From Dichetophora obliterata (Eukaryota; Arthropoda; Insecta; Diptera; Sciomyzidae): a stretch of 64,000 nt of DNA. The stretch spans positions 61,107,330-61,171,329 of the forward strand of contig OY986437.1 of assembly GCA_963920525.1 (NCBI GenBank), given 5' to 3'. The notes under the pieces were generated by a model. It was given only the letters and a program-made list of their open reading frames with translations. It was not told the DNA's origin and made no database searches. Of this stretch, positions 1 through 11,318 are shown one piece after another. The position numbers and the translations under genes were made by a program. The number at the start of each line of letters is the position of its first letter. The first letter of the stretch is position 1.

Positions 1-528
1 CAAATCTAATTTTTTTTCAGTCGATAAGGCTTTATAACATAGCACCATGTATGTTTACTATTATTTTGTGCTTATTTTTCCTTCTCCTTAACGTGGGATA
101 ACTAATTATATGCCTCTTACTTGTTATGCGAAAATAACAAATTTTTCAAACAAGCTAACAAGTTTTTGGATGTTTTAGTCGCCTGTCAAATGTTAGTGAA
201 TTTAGGTGGGCTCAACTTGAAACCATATGATACGAGTATGTGTGCGTAAAAGTTTTTACATGTTTTTAATGAGCTCTCTAATTTGTCATATCTAATAATT
301 AGTTGGTTGATATTAATATTAAAGGCGTGTCTTAAGCCGCATTTGTTGTTCTTAAAACCAGATATTAATTATTAATATTTGTTTATGTCATTTTAGTTGC
401 TTTTAGCACTTGTTATTAGCCTTTTAATAGGGAAGGAAATTTTTTTGCTGGAATTAGCTTAAATTTTATGCAAAATAAGAATGTGCGGACAATAAGAGCA
501 ACTAAGACAGCAATTATTTGTAGGTACT
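1..528. other. AT-rich flank, no feature
   Basis: AT-rich sequence with no coding signal, repeat or RNA gene that I can recognise. Its last eight bases (521-528, TAGGTACT) are the left target-site duplication of the next element. Confidence 0.6.
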
Positions 529-1239
529 CATGGGAGTCCACAGGGGGAGGCGCGCCCCCTAGGCAGTGAAAATTGTTTAAATATCTTCAAATTAAATCAA
601 AAAGTCGTAAGCTACAATTACAAAATTTTACGGGAGTCAAAAAACTTTCAAATTGTAATTGTAATTGTAAGTTTCGCTCAAACTTTGGGATTTCAGAACT
701 TTTTTAATAAAAACGTCGTTTTTAGTTGTAAGAGTGTAAAATTTAGCGGGAACATGTGTTTGGATAAGGTACATCAATAATCAATCAAAATTTTTAACTT
801 TAAATTTATTGTAACTTACGCCTTTTTTGATTTTATATGACGATATGTTCATTATATATTTTAATATATTTTTAAGAGAAATCAAAAATACTTCATTTAA
901 GGTATATTTATAAATAAAGCTGAGCTAAGCCATGCATGCATTTTTAAATAGTATGTTGTACCCGTCGCAGTGATAAGTTACGATACCATTTCATTTACCC
1001 TTATTTCACAGACACTCTTCAATACGTATTCTTATACTCAAAAAATTTTGCGTATAAATATTACTAATAACTGCGTCCATTCTACGAATTTTATTCGTAG
1101 TTTTAAGACACGAATAGGATTCGTAGATTATACGTAGTTTAGTACATATTGCAAATATTTTATTCGTATTCGAACAAAAACAAATGTATATTGTACGAAT
1201 ACATTTATTACATTAACTAATAACAAAAAACAAAACATT

Positions 1240-1300
1240 CTATCTGTGCTGGGTTTTGAACCACGGTTTTTTAGCTTAAGGCCACCTTGCAATCATACAT
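1240..1300 (-). repeat. tRNA-derived segment inside element H (partial)
   Basis: This part corresponds to the tRNA-like block at 37071-37145 of the second H copy. The box-B-like core survives (minus strand, GGTTCAAAACCC type, near 1250-1262), but about 30 bases including the box A part are missing relative to copy 2. Its presence at the same internal position in both copies suggests that the segment belongs to the family and did not insert twice. Confidence 0.5.
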
Positions 1301-2192
1301 TTCCCTATATTGGTAATTGTTCAACAAAAAATGCTGAAAGATTTCTGTTGTAAATATTTTAAACTCAACTAATAATTAATAGTACGAAGCCAATAATTAG
1401 TAAATACTACGAATGTAATGGAAGAAATTACGAAGTAATTCGTACGAGACATTGCGGAATGATAATGAATAATAAGGAATGATATCCCTATTATTCAAAG
1501 ATCATTCTTCGGAGAGACAGATGGTAAGGGGCATTTAAGCAAATAACGCAAATAAACTTGGACGATAAACAAATTAATTAAACACAAGAGGAAAACAAAG
1601 TAAAATAAATTTTAAAAAATAAATGTTTTCCCAAAAGGCGGCTTTAAAAAAATCGGGTTTCTGTCATAAAGATGATCCAATTTGGATAGTTTTTAGTTTT
1701 TCTAATTAAAAAAGCTTCTAATTCAAAAGCGAAAAAATTAGGAAATTCTGAATAAAGCAGGCTAATTTTAGATCAAGCGCTAATTTTAAGGAAATCTGAT
1801 GGCAAATTATTGTTGAGAAAATGCTTTTAAATTAGAATATCTTATAACTCAAAATTTTTTTTACAAAAATTTAAATAGGAACATCGATTTCAAACATTTC
1901 TTTTATACTTCTTCAAATTCACGTTTTTTAATAGGCGTCCACCCATTTTGAGAAATTTTTGGATTTTTTTCGCGTCACGTGCTTATATAATATCCAGGAT
2001 TCAGAATCAAGCCTTGCAGGGAGGTTCTGGAATATGTTTAGAAAATGAATGGACCCTAAAACCCATGTATACTTTATATATTTATTCATACGTTTTGAAT
2101 TAAAAAAAATAAATAAATATTTTAAATAATTTATACAAAAGTTATGTTTTCAAACTCGATTTTAGTAATTTGCATGCTGCTAGAACTGATGC

Positions 2193-3260
2193 CAAGCGCG
2201 TCGGAAGCGAATTTCATCTGGGGGGCAGTACAAATGGGGGGGGGGGCAATACAAATGGTGGTGCAAAAAAAGTTCACCAAAATTTCTTCAAAAAAACATG
2301 AATGTGAATACACAAATTTTTTATTTAAGTTTAAAATAAAAAAATATAAAAATATATAAAAAATATTAATATTTCATTATTTTTAAAAGTTCTTCCAATT
2401 TCAATATTAGAGATCATTCTTTAAAGGATCTTTCATATGGTAATATGAAAATATAAGAAATAATGGTTGCTTTTATAAAGCAAGACTAGGTATATCTTTA
2501 CATGGTTTAAATGCAATAAGGTACAAACAGTTATATCAATTTAAATTATTCCAAAATATTTCTTTCTGTCCTTGCGAGAAACAAACTCTTTCACCACCTC
2601 CATCGAATTCAATTCTTCGGTTTTATCTTTGTGAATGTGTATAAGTGAGTCGCCGCATGAGTGAGTCATTTCTATGTCATAGTGGCTCGAAGATACGTTT
2701 TAAGTCGTCTTAGTGCACTAAAAAACGCTCAGTCAAAAGTTTTTCAACTTCATTTAATAGTTTTTTTTACAGTATCCGAATTTTTTGCAAATTGGGATAC
2801 AATGCCACTACAATTTGAAGGTGTTTGGCCAGGCAATTGCTTCAGCAATTTAAGTTGCGCGTGGAGGTCGCTCACATCAAAGTCATCTGCATAAAGATCT
2901 AGTTTTGTTTTTAGATTTTGTTCAGAAGGCACTTTTCCGTTGAAGGCTTCGATTACAATATTACAGTATTAAGCTACATACTTAAGGGTGCTTTTAAACT
3001 GAAGTGGTGGGTTTGCAGTAGAAACTCTACATTTTTCTCTATCTTTTTGCAAACACAGAGAAAGAAAATGGTTATCCGCAAGAAAGAAAATGGTTATGAA
3101 GAAGAGAGAAAGAAGAGGAAAATATCTAATACAAAAATATTATCGTTGTAAAAAAAACTGACATTTTGAATAACTTTTGAAGTTTTCTTTTTAAATTGTT
3201 TATATGGCTAAAAAAGTGGGGGGAAACTTGCCCCCTTGATCCCCACTTCCTACGCCAATG
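2193..3260 (-). mobile_element. hAT transposon nested in element H
   Basis: Flanked by a perfect 8-bp duplication ACTGATGC (2185-2192 and 3261-3268). The ends are related inverted repeats, CAAGCGCGTCGGAAG and CATTGGCGTAGGAAG. The homologous place in the second H copy (around 38058) is uninterrupted and reads AGTGATTC, which serves as the empty site. Runs of G just inside both ends (2220-2248 and 3217-3243) are shared with other hAT-like ends here. It encodes a decayed hAT transposase C terminus on the minus strand and is internally deleted (1068 bp). Confidence 0.85.
2560..2932 (-). pseudogene. hAT transposase C-terminal (dimerisation) fragment
   Basis: Reading the minus strand from 2932, the frame gives residues such as LYADDFDVSDLHAQLKLL; after a frameshift near 2730 it continues with FSALRRLKTYLRATMT, then a stop and further matching residues. 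The block ERxFSALRRLKTYLR is typical of the hAT C-terminal dimerisation region in transposases of the ZMYM/DUF4371 type. That region joins transposase monomers into the oligomer that cuts the element. Only this end is present; the catalytic N-terminal two thirds are absent, so the copy cannot move by itself. Stop codons and the frameshift show age. The family call is from memory of the motif, not from a search. Confidence 0.75.
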
Positions 3261-4386
3261 ACTGATGCATGTTAAAATAAGAAATGAGTCAGTTGATGTC
3301 CATGCGGGGAACATTTCAAGAATAGCGATAACTCTAATTCTTAATTTTTGCGGATTTTTACCTTCTAGATCCCAATCTGATAAATTTCAGGACACTCGCA
3401 ATTGGTTTATGAGTTATAGGCCTCCATAAACTGGTTGCTAGTTTCATTCTTCTTTTTTTTTAAATATTGGGAAATTATTGTATTTTTATTTGAAAAGAGG
3501 AAAACTTTGGGGCTAAGTAGTAATTAATATGATATTATTTAAGGATTAAGGAGACAAAATTTTATTTAATTTTCTCAATTACAAAAAAAATTTGTTGAGA
3601 AAAAAATTAAATTTGAAAATGTTTCGGGCATGATACGAGAAAGATTTTTACCCCATCCTTGAAATATGTACTATTTACAATTTTCTTATGTGTACAAGCG
3701 TGTGTCAACCGGCGTATCATGATAACTTAACATAATTATATAGGTTACATTTCCTTTATGTGCATTATAGACTCCTTTATACCTTTTCCCCCACCCCCTA
3801 GAACAAATCCTGCGGACGCCCTTGTAGGTACTTATGCTAATAGTTTCATATCTACATCACTTTTTTTTTATCTGAAATTTAAAAATGAACATCCCAAATT
3901 TCTTGTTGCAAGACTCTTAATAAAGGCATAATTAATAACCTGTTTTTAAGCTAATTTAAGGCCCAAAGTTGACCTAATTTTGAATAAGGGAAACGTTCAA
4001 AACGATTTTTCAATTTAATCATAGAATTGGGAATTAAAAAAATTTAATTTTCTGGTACAATCGAAACGTTTAGGCGGCACTGCATTGTAGGCAGGCCTGT
4101 AGCCGGGGGTCAAGATGGGGTTTTGATTAAAAAAAATATTGATAGTTTTTAATATCGATAAATCAAAAGATATTTTTAGGTGTATATTAAATGTTTGCTC
4201 CCCATAGACCAAATTGTTGACGCAGTAGACTAAAAAAGTTGATTTGATATAAAAATAAAATCTATAAAGTTTCGTAATGACTGATAGGCTTTTAAAACTA
4301 GCACAATAAATGGAAAAGAGTTTTGCAAGAGTCCAAAACATCTCTTGAAGTAAATTTTTTTAAAAACAGGTATGCATTTCTTTTTA

Positions 4387-4449
4387 AATGTAATTGTTCT
4401 TTAAAATGAGTTTAAATATTTTAAATGTAATTGTTCTTTAAAATGAGTT
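4387..4449. repeat. short tandem duplication
   Basis: Two direct copies of a block starting AATGTAATTGTTCTTTAAAA, spaced about 37 bp. No function visible. Confidence 0.7.
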
Positions 4450-5944
4450 AACAAATATAAAAATCGGATTCAAAGTACCAGAGTTGTAATATTTTACTTT
4501 TCGAAAAATTTTTTTTTATTTCTAGTTTCCATAAAAAAAAATTGTAAAAATCCAAATTTAAGAAATTGCAATGAAATCTGATTGAAATATTTTCAGAATC
4601 AACACTTAATGTAAATGAGGAAATGATCAAAATTTTCTATGCAATATTTTTGAAAAAAAGCTGTTTTTATCATGGCTTAGCACTTAAAACATTTAATCCT
4701 ATCATTTGCACAAAAAAAAAAAATTAAAAAAACGTAAATTTTTCCAATATTTTGTGCATAAAAGTTTATGTTTCTATCCAAAAGAGCCTAAATATGCATA
4801 CTGAAAAATTTATTTTGAAGATATTTGAACAAAAGGCACTAATTGCCATACAAGGTTTTAGTTTTTGTACAATATTTAATCAAACGGTCTTATCAAAGTT
4901 TTTTTAAAGACTCACTTACAAGTTTCCTTTAAGGTAAGAAACTGATTATTCAATGAATGAAAGTCCTTAATGAATCCTCATTGCTACAATGAGAAACCGA
5001 CGAAGAATGTGAACGCATTGTTTAGTGAATTAATAATTTCTGTGAACACTTCTTGTGTATTTATGTTATGTGTGTTCATTAAAATGCTTAAAAACCTTAT
5101 TAAAAATGCCTATTTTTTCAATGACTGCACAAAAGGACATATTTTTACATTTATAAACTCTATAGCTTTGAAATCATAAAAGTTTTTTACCCATGCTTAC
5201 ATCATATATAAGCTGTTGTTCGCAGAATTGTAAGCACAATAAAAACTAGACTTTTTCAGTTTTCTTCAATATCATACAATGTCGAAATAAGCTCTTTTCA
5301 GCAGACACTCATCAAATACGAAAAATTTTGCGACTACGTTGCTTACTCAGCCCCCAAAAATACGAAAATGCAAAATTAAAAAACGACAAAACGGGGTGCT
5401 ATCGCATAATCTTTAGCTATTTTGTGAAAAAAAATTACAAAAAACAGAACTCGGATCAAAAAGTTATAGCTATTGAAACTTGATGTTTTTTCAAAAATCC
5501 TCAAAGTGCCTGTGTTTGGGCATTTCAAACACAAGAATAAAATAAATCATAAGAAATTTTAAAAACACTATATTTATCATTTAACAAGATTTGTGATTTT
5601 CGTTTAAAAAAAATTCAGTACCAATTTATATAGTAATTTTAAATATTTTAAAATAGCAACTCTACAACATAACCAAAGTGAAATATAACTGTTAAACATT
5701 TAAATTGATACTAAACTAGTGTTTAATACTCTTAATAAATTTTTCTGTTCTAGTTATTAATTTTAGTGAAAAAAAAAACAAAAAATGTGAATGAACAATC
5801 TTGATCACAAATGTGTTTAGTTGGAACTGCGATCACATTAATAGCAATTTTAAAATCAAAAGTTTTAATAAGTTGAAATGTGAGAGGCGATATTGTGGTA
5901 TTTCGAATTTCGGTTGCGTTGTCTTAAGCTTTAATAACAGCATA

Positions 5945-6058
5945 CTATAGCTCTTCTTCCGCTACACACGCTTGTGCTCCTTGTAGTGTACCATTCATGT
6001 CAGTCGCACCATCATAACCCTGCCCGAACATAAAATCGCAATCTATGCCGAAGTCCTT
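5945..6058 (-). pseudogene. hAT transposase fragment (GQGYDGA block)
   Basis: The minus strand has an open stretch of about 37 codons containing FGQGYDGATDMNGTLQGAQA, ending at a stop at 5945-5947. The GQGYDGAxxMxGxxxGxQA block is characteristic of the catalytic core of DUF4371/ZMYM-like hAT transposases; the Asp in it belongs to the conserved region around the active site. Nothing before or after it remains in frame over a useful length, so this is an isolated relic. It is the same broad hAT type as the C-terminal fragment at 2560-2932, although the two pieces need not come from one element. Confidence 0.65.
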
Positions 6059-6282
6059 ATATTATATTTGATATGAAAACATAGGCCTCAATTCAGTTCA
6101 AAATTTAAGTGGTTTGCTAATATAATATGGTTTGATAATATATTAGATTTTTATACTTTCTAGACCCTAAGGGGGGTTATAACACCTAAAACCCCTCTTG
6201 CCTACGGGCCTTATTGTTTGCACCATTTGTTTTTATACTTAACTTTCTTTACGATATCAACTATTATCGGAGAAATTGATTA

Positions 6283-7983
6283 CACTGTGCGACAATTCAT
6301 GGGTCATGGAATCTAACGAAAAAGCGACCAACACAGATCGATGGTACTAATCTAGACCAACAAAACCCTAAAAGGGTTTTGCAAAGTTAGCTCGCTTTTA
6401 AAAGATATAAGCATTGAAAGTTTGCTTCTTGCAGAGTATTTTTTACAAATGAAGTTCTCATAAGGGCGTATCGAATTAAAATTTTTTTCTAATTTCTCAT
6501 TCTAAGAGGTCTCCAAAGTTCCATAGGGTGGTCTCCCAAAAAAAGGATGTCTCCCTTTCCCGCAAGGGCAAAGTTGTTTTTTGAAAAAAACAGTAAAAAT
6601 TAACGATCTATAAATGCTTTGATTTCTGTAAGAAAAACTACATATGTCTTAAAGCAAAAGTAAATAAAGACTTTGACTAGCAATATCTTGCCAAGCAAGA
6701 TGCCACTTTTTATTTTTACTCACAGTGTCCTGTGCGAAGGATATTCGGTACACTTGAAATAGCACAGAACTTTTGATTGTTATCTGATTATGTTAATTTT
6801 AGTGGTATTTATTAAAGTGTTTACGTTTTCCTTATATTTGGTGTATTTAAAACTTCCACATTTTTTGCTTATGCATTTACTGTTTTATGAAAAAAGCAAT
6901 CTTGAACGCAATTTTTCAATTTAAAAAAAAAATTAATATAAGAATTTATATCTCAGGCATCAGAAGTGGTCAAATAATTTTCGCTTTTTGAATTTAAAAT
7001 TATTATTTTTTTTTTAAAAACACATCTTAAAAGCAATTGTTAAATCAATTGAGACTCATCGAGTGGCAGGCTAAGAAACTCAAAATAGTAGTTTAACATT
7101 TTGGTAAATGATGAGGTGAGGTGTTTTGACGAAATAATAAATTTCATGCTAGGCAGAAACATTTTTTAAAAAATCGAAACACAAAAAAGAATCGTGGCCT
7201 TAACCTGGTATTATTTTTTTTTAATAAAAAAATACTTTCAGACAGTGTTTCGTTCAGAAATATTTTAAGAATCCAAATTCACAAAATTGTCTTCGGTACC
7301 ACTTCTGATGCCAAAAATATATAAAACGTTATCCTATTTTGTTTTTAAAAACTTATAAAATTGCATTCAAAATACATTTCTCGAAAACAAGAAAATGCAT
7401 TTGCGAACAATATGCAAATATTTAATTCGCCAAATTTAAAGAAAATTTAAACACTCCAACCAATAACACCAAAATTTAGACAATCAGATAACAATCAAAA
7501 GTTCTGTGCTATTTCGAGTGTACCTTTGGATTCGAGTATCTCTCACACAGGAAAATGAGGGTAGAAATCGAGAGTTTCATCTTGTTTAGCGAGATATTTT
7601 TAGTTAAAGTCTGTATTTTATTTTGCTTTAAGTCATATGTAGTTTTTCTTACAAAAATCAAAGCATTTATAGATCGTTATTTTGTAATATTTTTTTTCAA
7701 AAAAACCACTTTTTCCTTGCGTAAGAGGAAGACATACTTTTTTTCTCTTAATTTTTTTTTCTGTAGATCTTGACCACCCTGTGAAATTCGAAAAAATTGT
7801 AATTGAATACGCCTTAATGAGCACTTTATTTTTAAAAAATACTCTACAAGAGGCAAACTTTTAATGCCTATATCTTTTAAAAGCGAGCTAAATTTCAAAT
7901 TCCTTGTAGGCATTTCTTACTATTCACTAGTACTATCATCCTGTGTTATCCGCTTTTCTGTTAGAACAATGTGTTGCACAGTG
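6283..7983. mobile_element. 1.7-kb palindromic fold-back element with TA duplication
   Basis: The ends are CACTGTGCGAC and its inverted partner GTTGCACAGTG, with TA on both outer sides (6281-6282, 7984-7985). The left arm (6283 to about 6990) is matched in inverted order by the right arm (about 7270 to 7983); for example ATCGATCTATAAATGC-type and GCATTTATAGATCG-type blocks face each other, as do CATCAGAAGTGGT (near 6959) and ACCACTTCTGATG (near 7299). Almost the whole element is thus one inverted repeat with a loop of about 250-300 bp. The TA target points to the Tc1/mariner superfamily. No transposase; the open frames inside are chance. Confidence 0.8.
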
Positions 7984-7985
7984 TA

Positions 7986-10900
7986 ATAAATACAATTTTT
8001 TTTTCAAATCACTTCAGTGAGATCCAGTGAGTTTCTTCGCCGTACGCAGCGGAAATGTCTTTCTTCACGAAATATTTTTTCCTATTGTTGCTAGCTAAAC
8101 AGATGGTAAAAATACTATAGTAATCAAAGTTCAAATTTGTATCTAATCTGCATGCCAAAAGATTTGACTAATTTGCTTGATTTCCTGTTCTACATCAAAA
8201 TGAATAAAGTAAAGCCCACAACAGTTTCTCACTTCGCACACAGTACTGCGCAACATAGTTGTGCACTTTACCTAAATTAACTTAAGTAATGCTAATCCAT
8301 GGCTTAACAATGCAAATAAATGATCTTGTGCTCCAGATGCACAAATTAACTGCAATGTTGGTGCACAAAGATGCAGATTTACGCACAGACTCGTAGGAAA
8401 ATGAACCATTTCTCTCATTCGGCACGCGCTTTCCAGCAATACGGTTGAATGGATGGCAAACATTTGAAATGCGTCCCTCAACAGCAGCTCGTTTGCATCC
8501 GAAGCCAACATCAAGTTTTCCAGCGATTGATCTGATTTCTTCTGTGGGCTTAAATTGCCGTTCGAATTGATTTAAAAGCCGTTAAATTAGATGGTTTTGT
8601 AGTTGAATGCTGACTTTGTTTACTCTAGCGAGTTGCTCTATAATTTGCTTCGAAAGATCAGCAATGATCAGTTATTGACAGGGAGTGCGGTAAAGTTAGT
8701 GTGCAGCAAGCTGCAATTAATTCAATTAGTTGAGAAAGAAATCCTATCTCTGAGGATATTGCACAAAATTGATGATTATAAATTCATCTTTATTTGCAGA
8801 AGTGGAAGAGTGGACTCCATGGGCAATAGCGGTATTAAAAAAATTTTAACTGAGACCCAAGCTATATTCCTCACTTAGACATTTCACTTATTTACCGATG
8901 GGATTGCCTCATCAGAACTTAGAATATACTGCTTAACAGAAGTTTAATCCTCTGAAAACTAAGGCATTTTTCATCAAATTTAACTGGTTATAGATTCAAT
9001 AAGGAAGATATCTGAAGGCATAAAACTTCTTCGCACATCTTCACACCTTTTTTTACACATATTACACTCATATCGATAGGTTATTTAAAGAAAATATAAA
9101 AAAAATAAAAACTCATGCTAATATCGTCACTTCTTTACTTTACATCGATCGTGTTTCTGACAACATCCTGCTAAGAATACAACTTAAACAAGTTAACAGG
9201 TTTCAAACAAGTTAGTGCTAAGAAGAACCATACACTCGACACTCTCCCCCACACCCAGGAAAATAAGCACACGACGACATGGCATAGATACAAAAAAACT
9301 ATGCTAAGTTGTTGTATTTATGAGACGCTTTGCGAACGTTGCAATAACTTGCGTTTGACACTCAACAAGCAGAATGTTGCCAAGATTTTGAATCCTTTCC
9401 ATGGCTCCTTGTGCGTGTCTGTGTGTATTTGGTGCGAAGGTTTAGTCAAATAGTACGATATACTCGTACTAACCTGACACTTTAACATGCAAACGTTGCT
9501 ACTTTGCGTGGGCCCTTCAAAGTGGAAGGCTTGCTTTTCTTCTTCTTCTTGTTTGCCTGCTCGTCTAGCAAAGAGAAGCAGCTTAAATCTAGCATGTTGC
9601 GAGGCACCTTTTTTGATGAAGCACACATGTGGGGGTCGCTTAACAAATAATAATTCATTGTCAACGTAGCAGAGCAAATTTCGCAGAGTAGGTTTGTAGG
9701 GAAAGGTTTGCTTGTGAAAGGTCGTCAAACTAATTTTGTGATAGATAGGGGGGAGGGGACGGGAAAAGGGTGGTGCGGGCTACATTGTTAGGTAGTCTTG
9801 AGCTCTTAGTGATTCTGAAAAGGATAACAAAATATATAAATTAAATTAAAGCCATTGTTTGCCGTTCTATTTAAGATAATTAAGGCTAAAGTGAAGCAAT
9901 CGATTATGAACGTTTAACAAAAGCAGGTATTGTTGCCCATAGAATAAAAGAAACAACAAACACAACAACAAGAATAATAACAACAACTATTATTACACTA
10001 CCTGTGTTAAAACGAAACATCTTAAAGCGTACCTACATTTCATCATCATGGAAATTCATGTTTAAACCGTTTTATTATGTTGAAAATTAAGGAGCTTTCA
10101 TGTTCCTTAATGCTTATTACGTATAACTTTTGTGAATTGAAGCAGCTGGTACTTTTCCAGCTCCAAGGTGATAAAGCAATTGAAAATAATTGTTTTTGTA
10201 ATAAAATTTATACATTGAGAATTAACAACAGCAGCGCGAAGATGAGTAGTATTCCGGTATAGAGTTATTATTTGACTTGATTAAAGAACATGCCAAATCA
10301 ATACAAATTTACTTGAATCAAGAATTTTAAATTATTTATTATAATGCAAAGTTCTTACTATTGGTATTTAGCTCTAATATTCACTATTACTTACGATTCC
10401 TTAAATACAGAATAAATTAATTGACTCAGGTACACTGAGAAAAGAATTATTTCTTTCTATTTATCAATCAAGTTAAGTTATAGTTATCTAGCTGATAAAC
10501 CCAGCATTACTTTGGACTTTATTTTATACAAATTATTTTTGGAACTTAGTTTTTTTACGCGGATTGCGGGTGGTGTGATTTAGTAGAAACAATAACGTGA
10601 TAGTGAGATTGATGTGTGTGTATGCGTGAGAGTATCAAGCAGACTACAAACTACCCATTGGCAATAAGGCCAGGGCTATCCAAAATAAGCCATTCTAGTA
10701 GTGTATTATTGGCGTCAATATACCTCCTATGAAGGTTCTGAGTCGTTTCATATCATTTCTTTAAAGAAGTTTTTAAAAAATTTTAGTAAAATTTTTAATA
10801 AACAGAAAATTGTGTAAGAGAACCTAAATTTAAAAAAAATAAACAAAATTTTTTTTCCACGTCTCCGAATTCAAACTCTTTACATATCGTATGATAAACG

Positions 10901-11206
10901 ATATGTTTACAATTAAGTACGGATAAATGCACATAGTTTTATGGAGTTTTTGTGGATTTATGCAATCTTTGCATTCATCCCAACCACGGGTAAGTGCACA
11001 TATGTTGCAATTATGCAACCCCTGGATAAGCGCACATATATTGCAATTATAGAAACAAGGCAAATACACATTTTGTGTATATGTAACTACAAGAAATTAC
11101 AGTGTTGATGTTTAAATAAGATTTCAAAATTTAGTTTATTGATATGCATATTTTCTTTTTATCTTAAACTAGTAAATATTTGCTGCTTCGCCTGCGATAA
11201 AATTAT
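7986..11206. other. intergenic DNA, no gene recognised
   Basis: AT-rich intergenic sequence. It holds a CAA/AAT-rich simple repeat near 9953-9995 and a roughly 36-bp direct repeat with GCACATATRTTGCAATTAT near 10990-11050. Open frames of up to 136 codons here show no recognisable domain or codon pattern and I do not call them. Confidence 0.5.
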
Positions 11207-11214
11207 TATGTATG

Positions 11215-11236
11215 TTAGGTTAGGTTAGGTTAAACC
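11215..11236 (+). repeat. (TTAGG)3 at the 3' end of the non-LTR element
   Basis: Three TTAGG units plus TTAAACC. On the element's own strand this is the 3' tail, so it is most simply the simple-repeat tail left by reverse transcription. The unit equals the canonical arthropod telomere repeat, which Diptera are thought to have lost. Confidence 0.8.
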
Positions 11237-11318
11237 GGATGCCTCCGTGAAGGCTCACATAGACCAATTTAGGTCCTTAGTGGTACCGGTAGCGAACAAA
11301 AGGAACCTTTGTGTTTGT

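Larger units (their letters stand above)
529..3824. mobile_element. hAT-type DNA transposon, family H, copy 1
   Basis: The ends are imperfect inverted repeats: CATGGGAGTCCACAGG at the left and, read on the minus strand, CAAGGGCGTCCGCAGG at the right. A perfect 8-bp direct repeat TAGGTACT lies outside both ends (521-528 and 3825-3832), the size expected for hAT. The interior aligns with 35320-38745, for example the block at 2013-2034 with the one at 37915-37936, and the right end near 3780-3824. No transposase was found in the H sequence itself, so this looks like a non-autonomous family of about 2.2 kb; the extra length comes from the nested hAT at 2193-3260. The superfamily assignment rests on the ends and duplication only. 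Confidence 0.75.
4092..6212 (-). mobile_element. possible ancient hAT relic
   Basis: The left end (around 4092, CAGGCCTGTAGCCGGGGG) and the minus-strand right end (around 6212, AGGCCCGTAGGCAAGAGGGG) look like diverged inverted repeats, both running into GGGGTTTTR. Weak 8-bp flanks CATTGTAG and TATTGTTT agree at 6 of 8 positions. A hAT transposase fragment lies inside, close to the right end. The remaining interior (4450-5940) is AT-rich with no readable coding. Boundaries are tentative. Confidence 0.4.

Noticed and set aside
518..531. 14-bp target-site duplication for element H
   Set aside because: TTGTAGGTACTYAT flanks both ends, but the terminal CA/TG of the inverted repeats fit better with an exact 8-bp duplication TAGGTACT; the extra matches can be chance.
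8272..8514. 80-codon minus-strand frame with GCAC-rich sequence
   Set aside because: Caused by repeated GTGCACAAA-like words; no homologue recognised.
9318..9728. 136-codon minus-strand open frame
   Set aside because: Mixed composition, no domain, no start or splice context, and opposite-strand frames of similar length overlap it. Treated as chance.
11215..11236. internal telomere array or chromosome end
   Set aside because: Only three TTAGG units, placed exactly at the 3' end of a retrotransposon.
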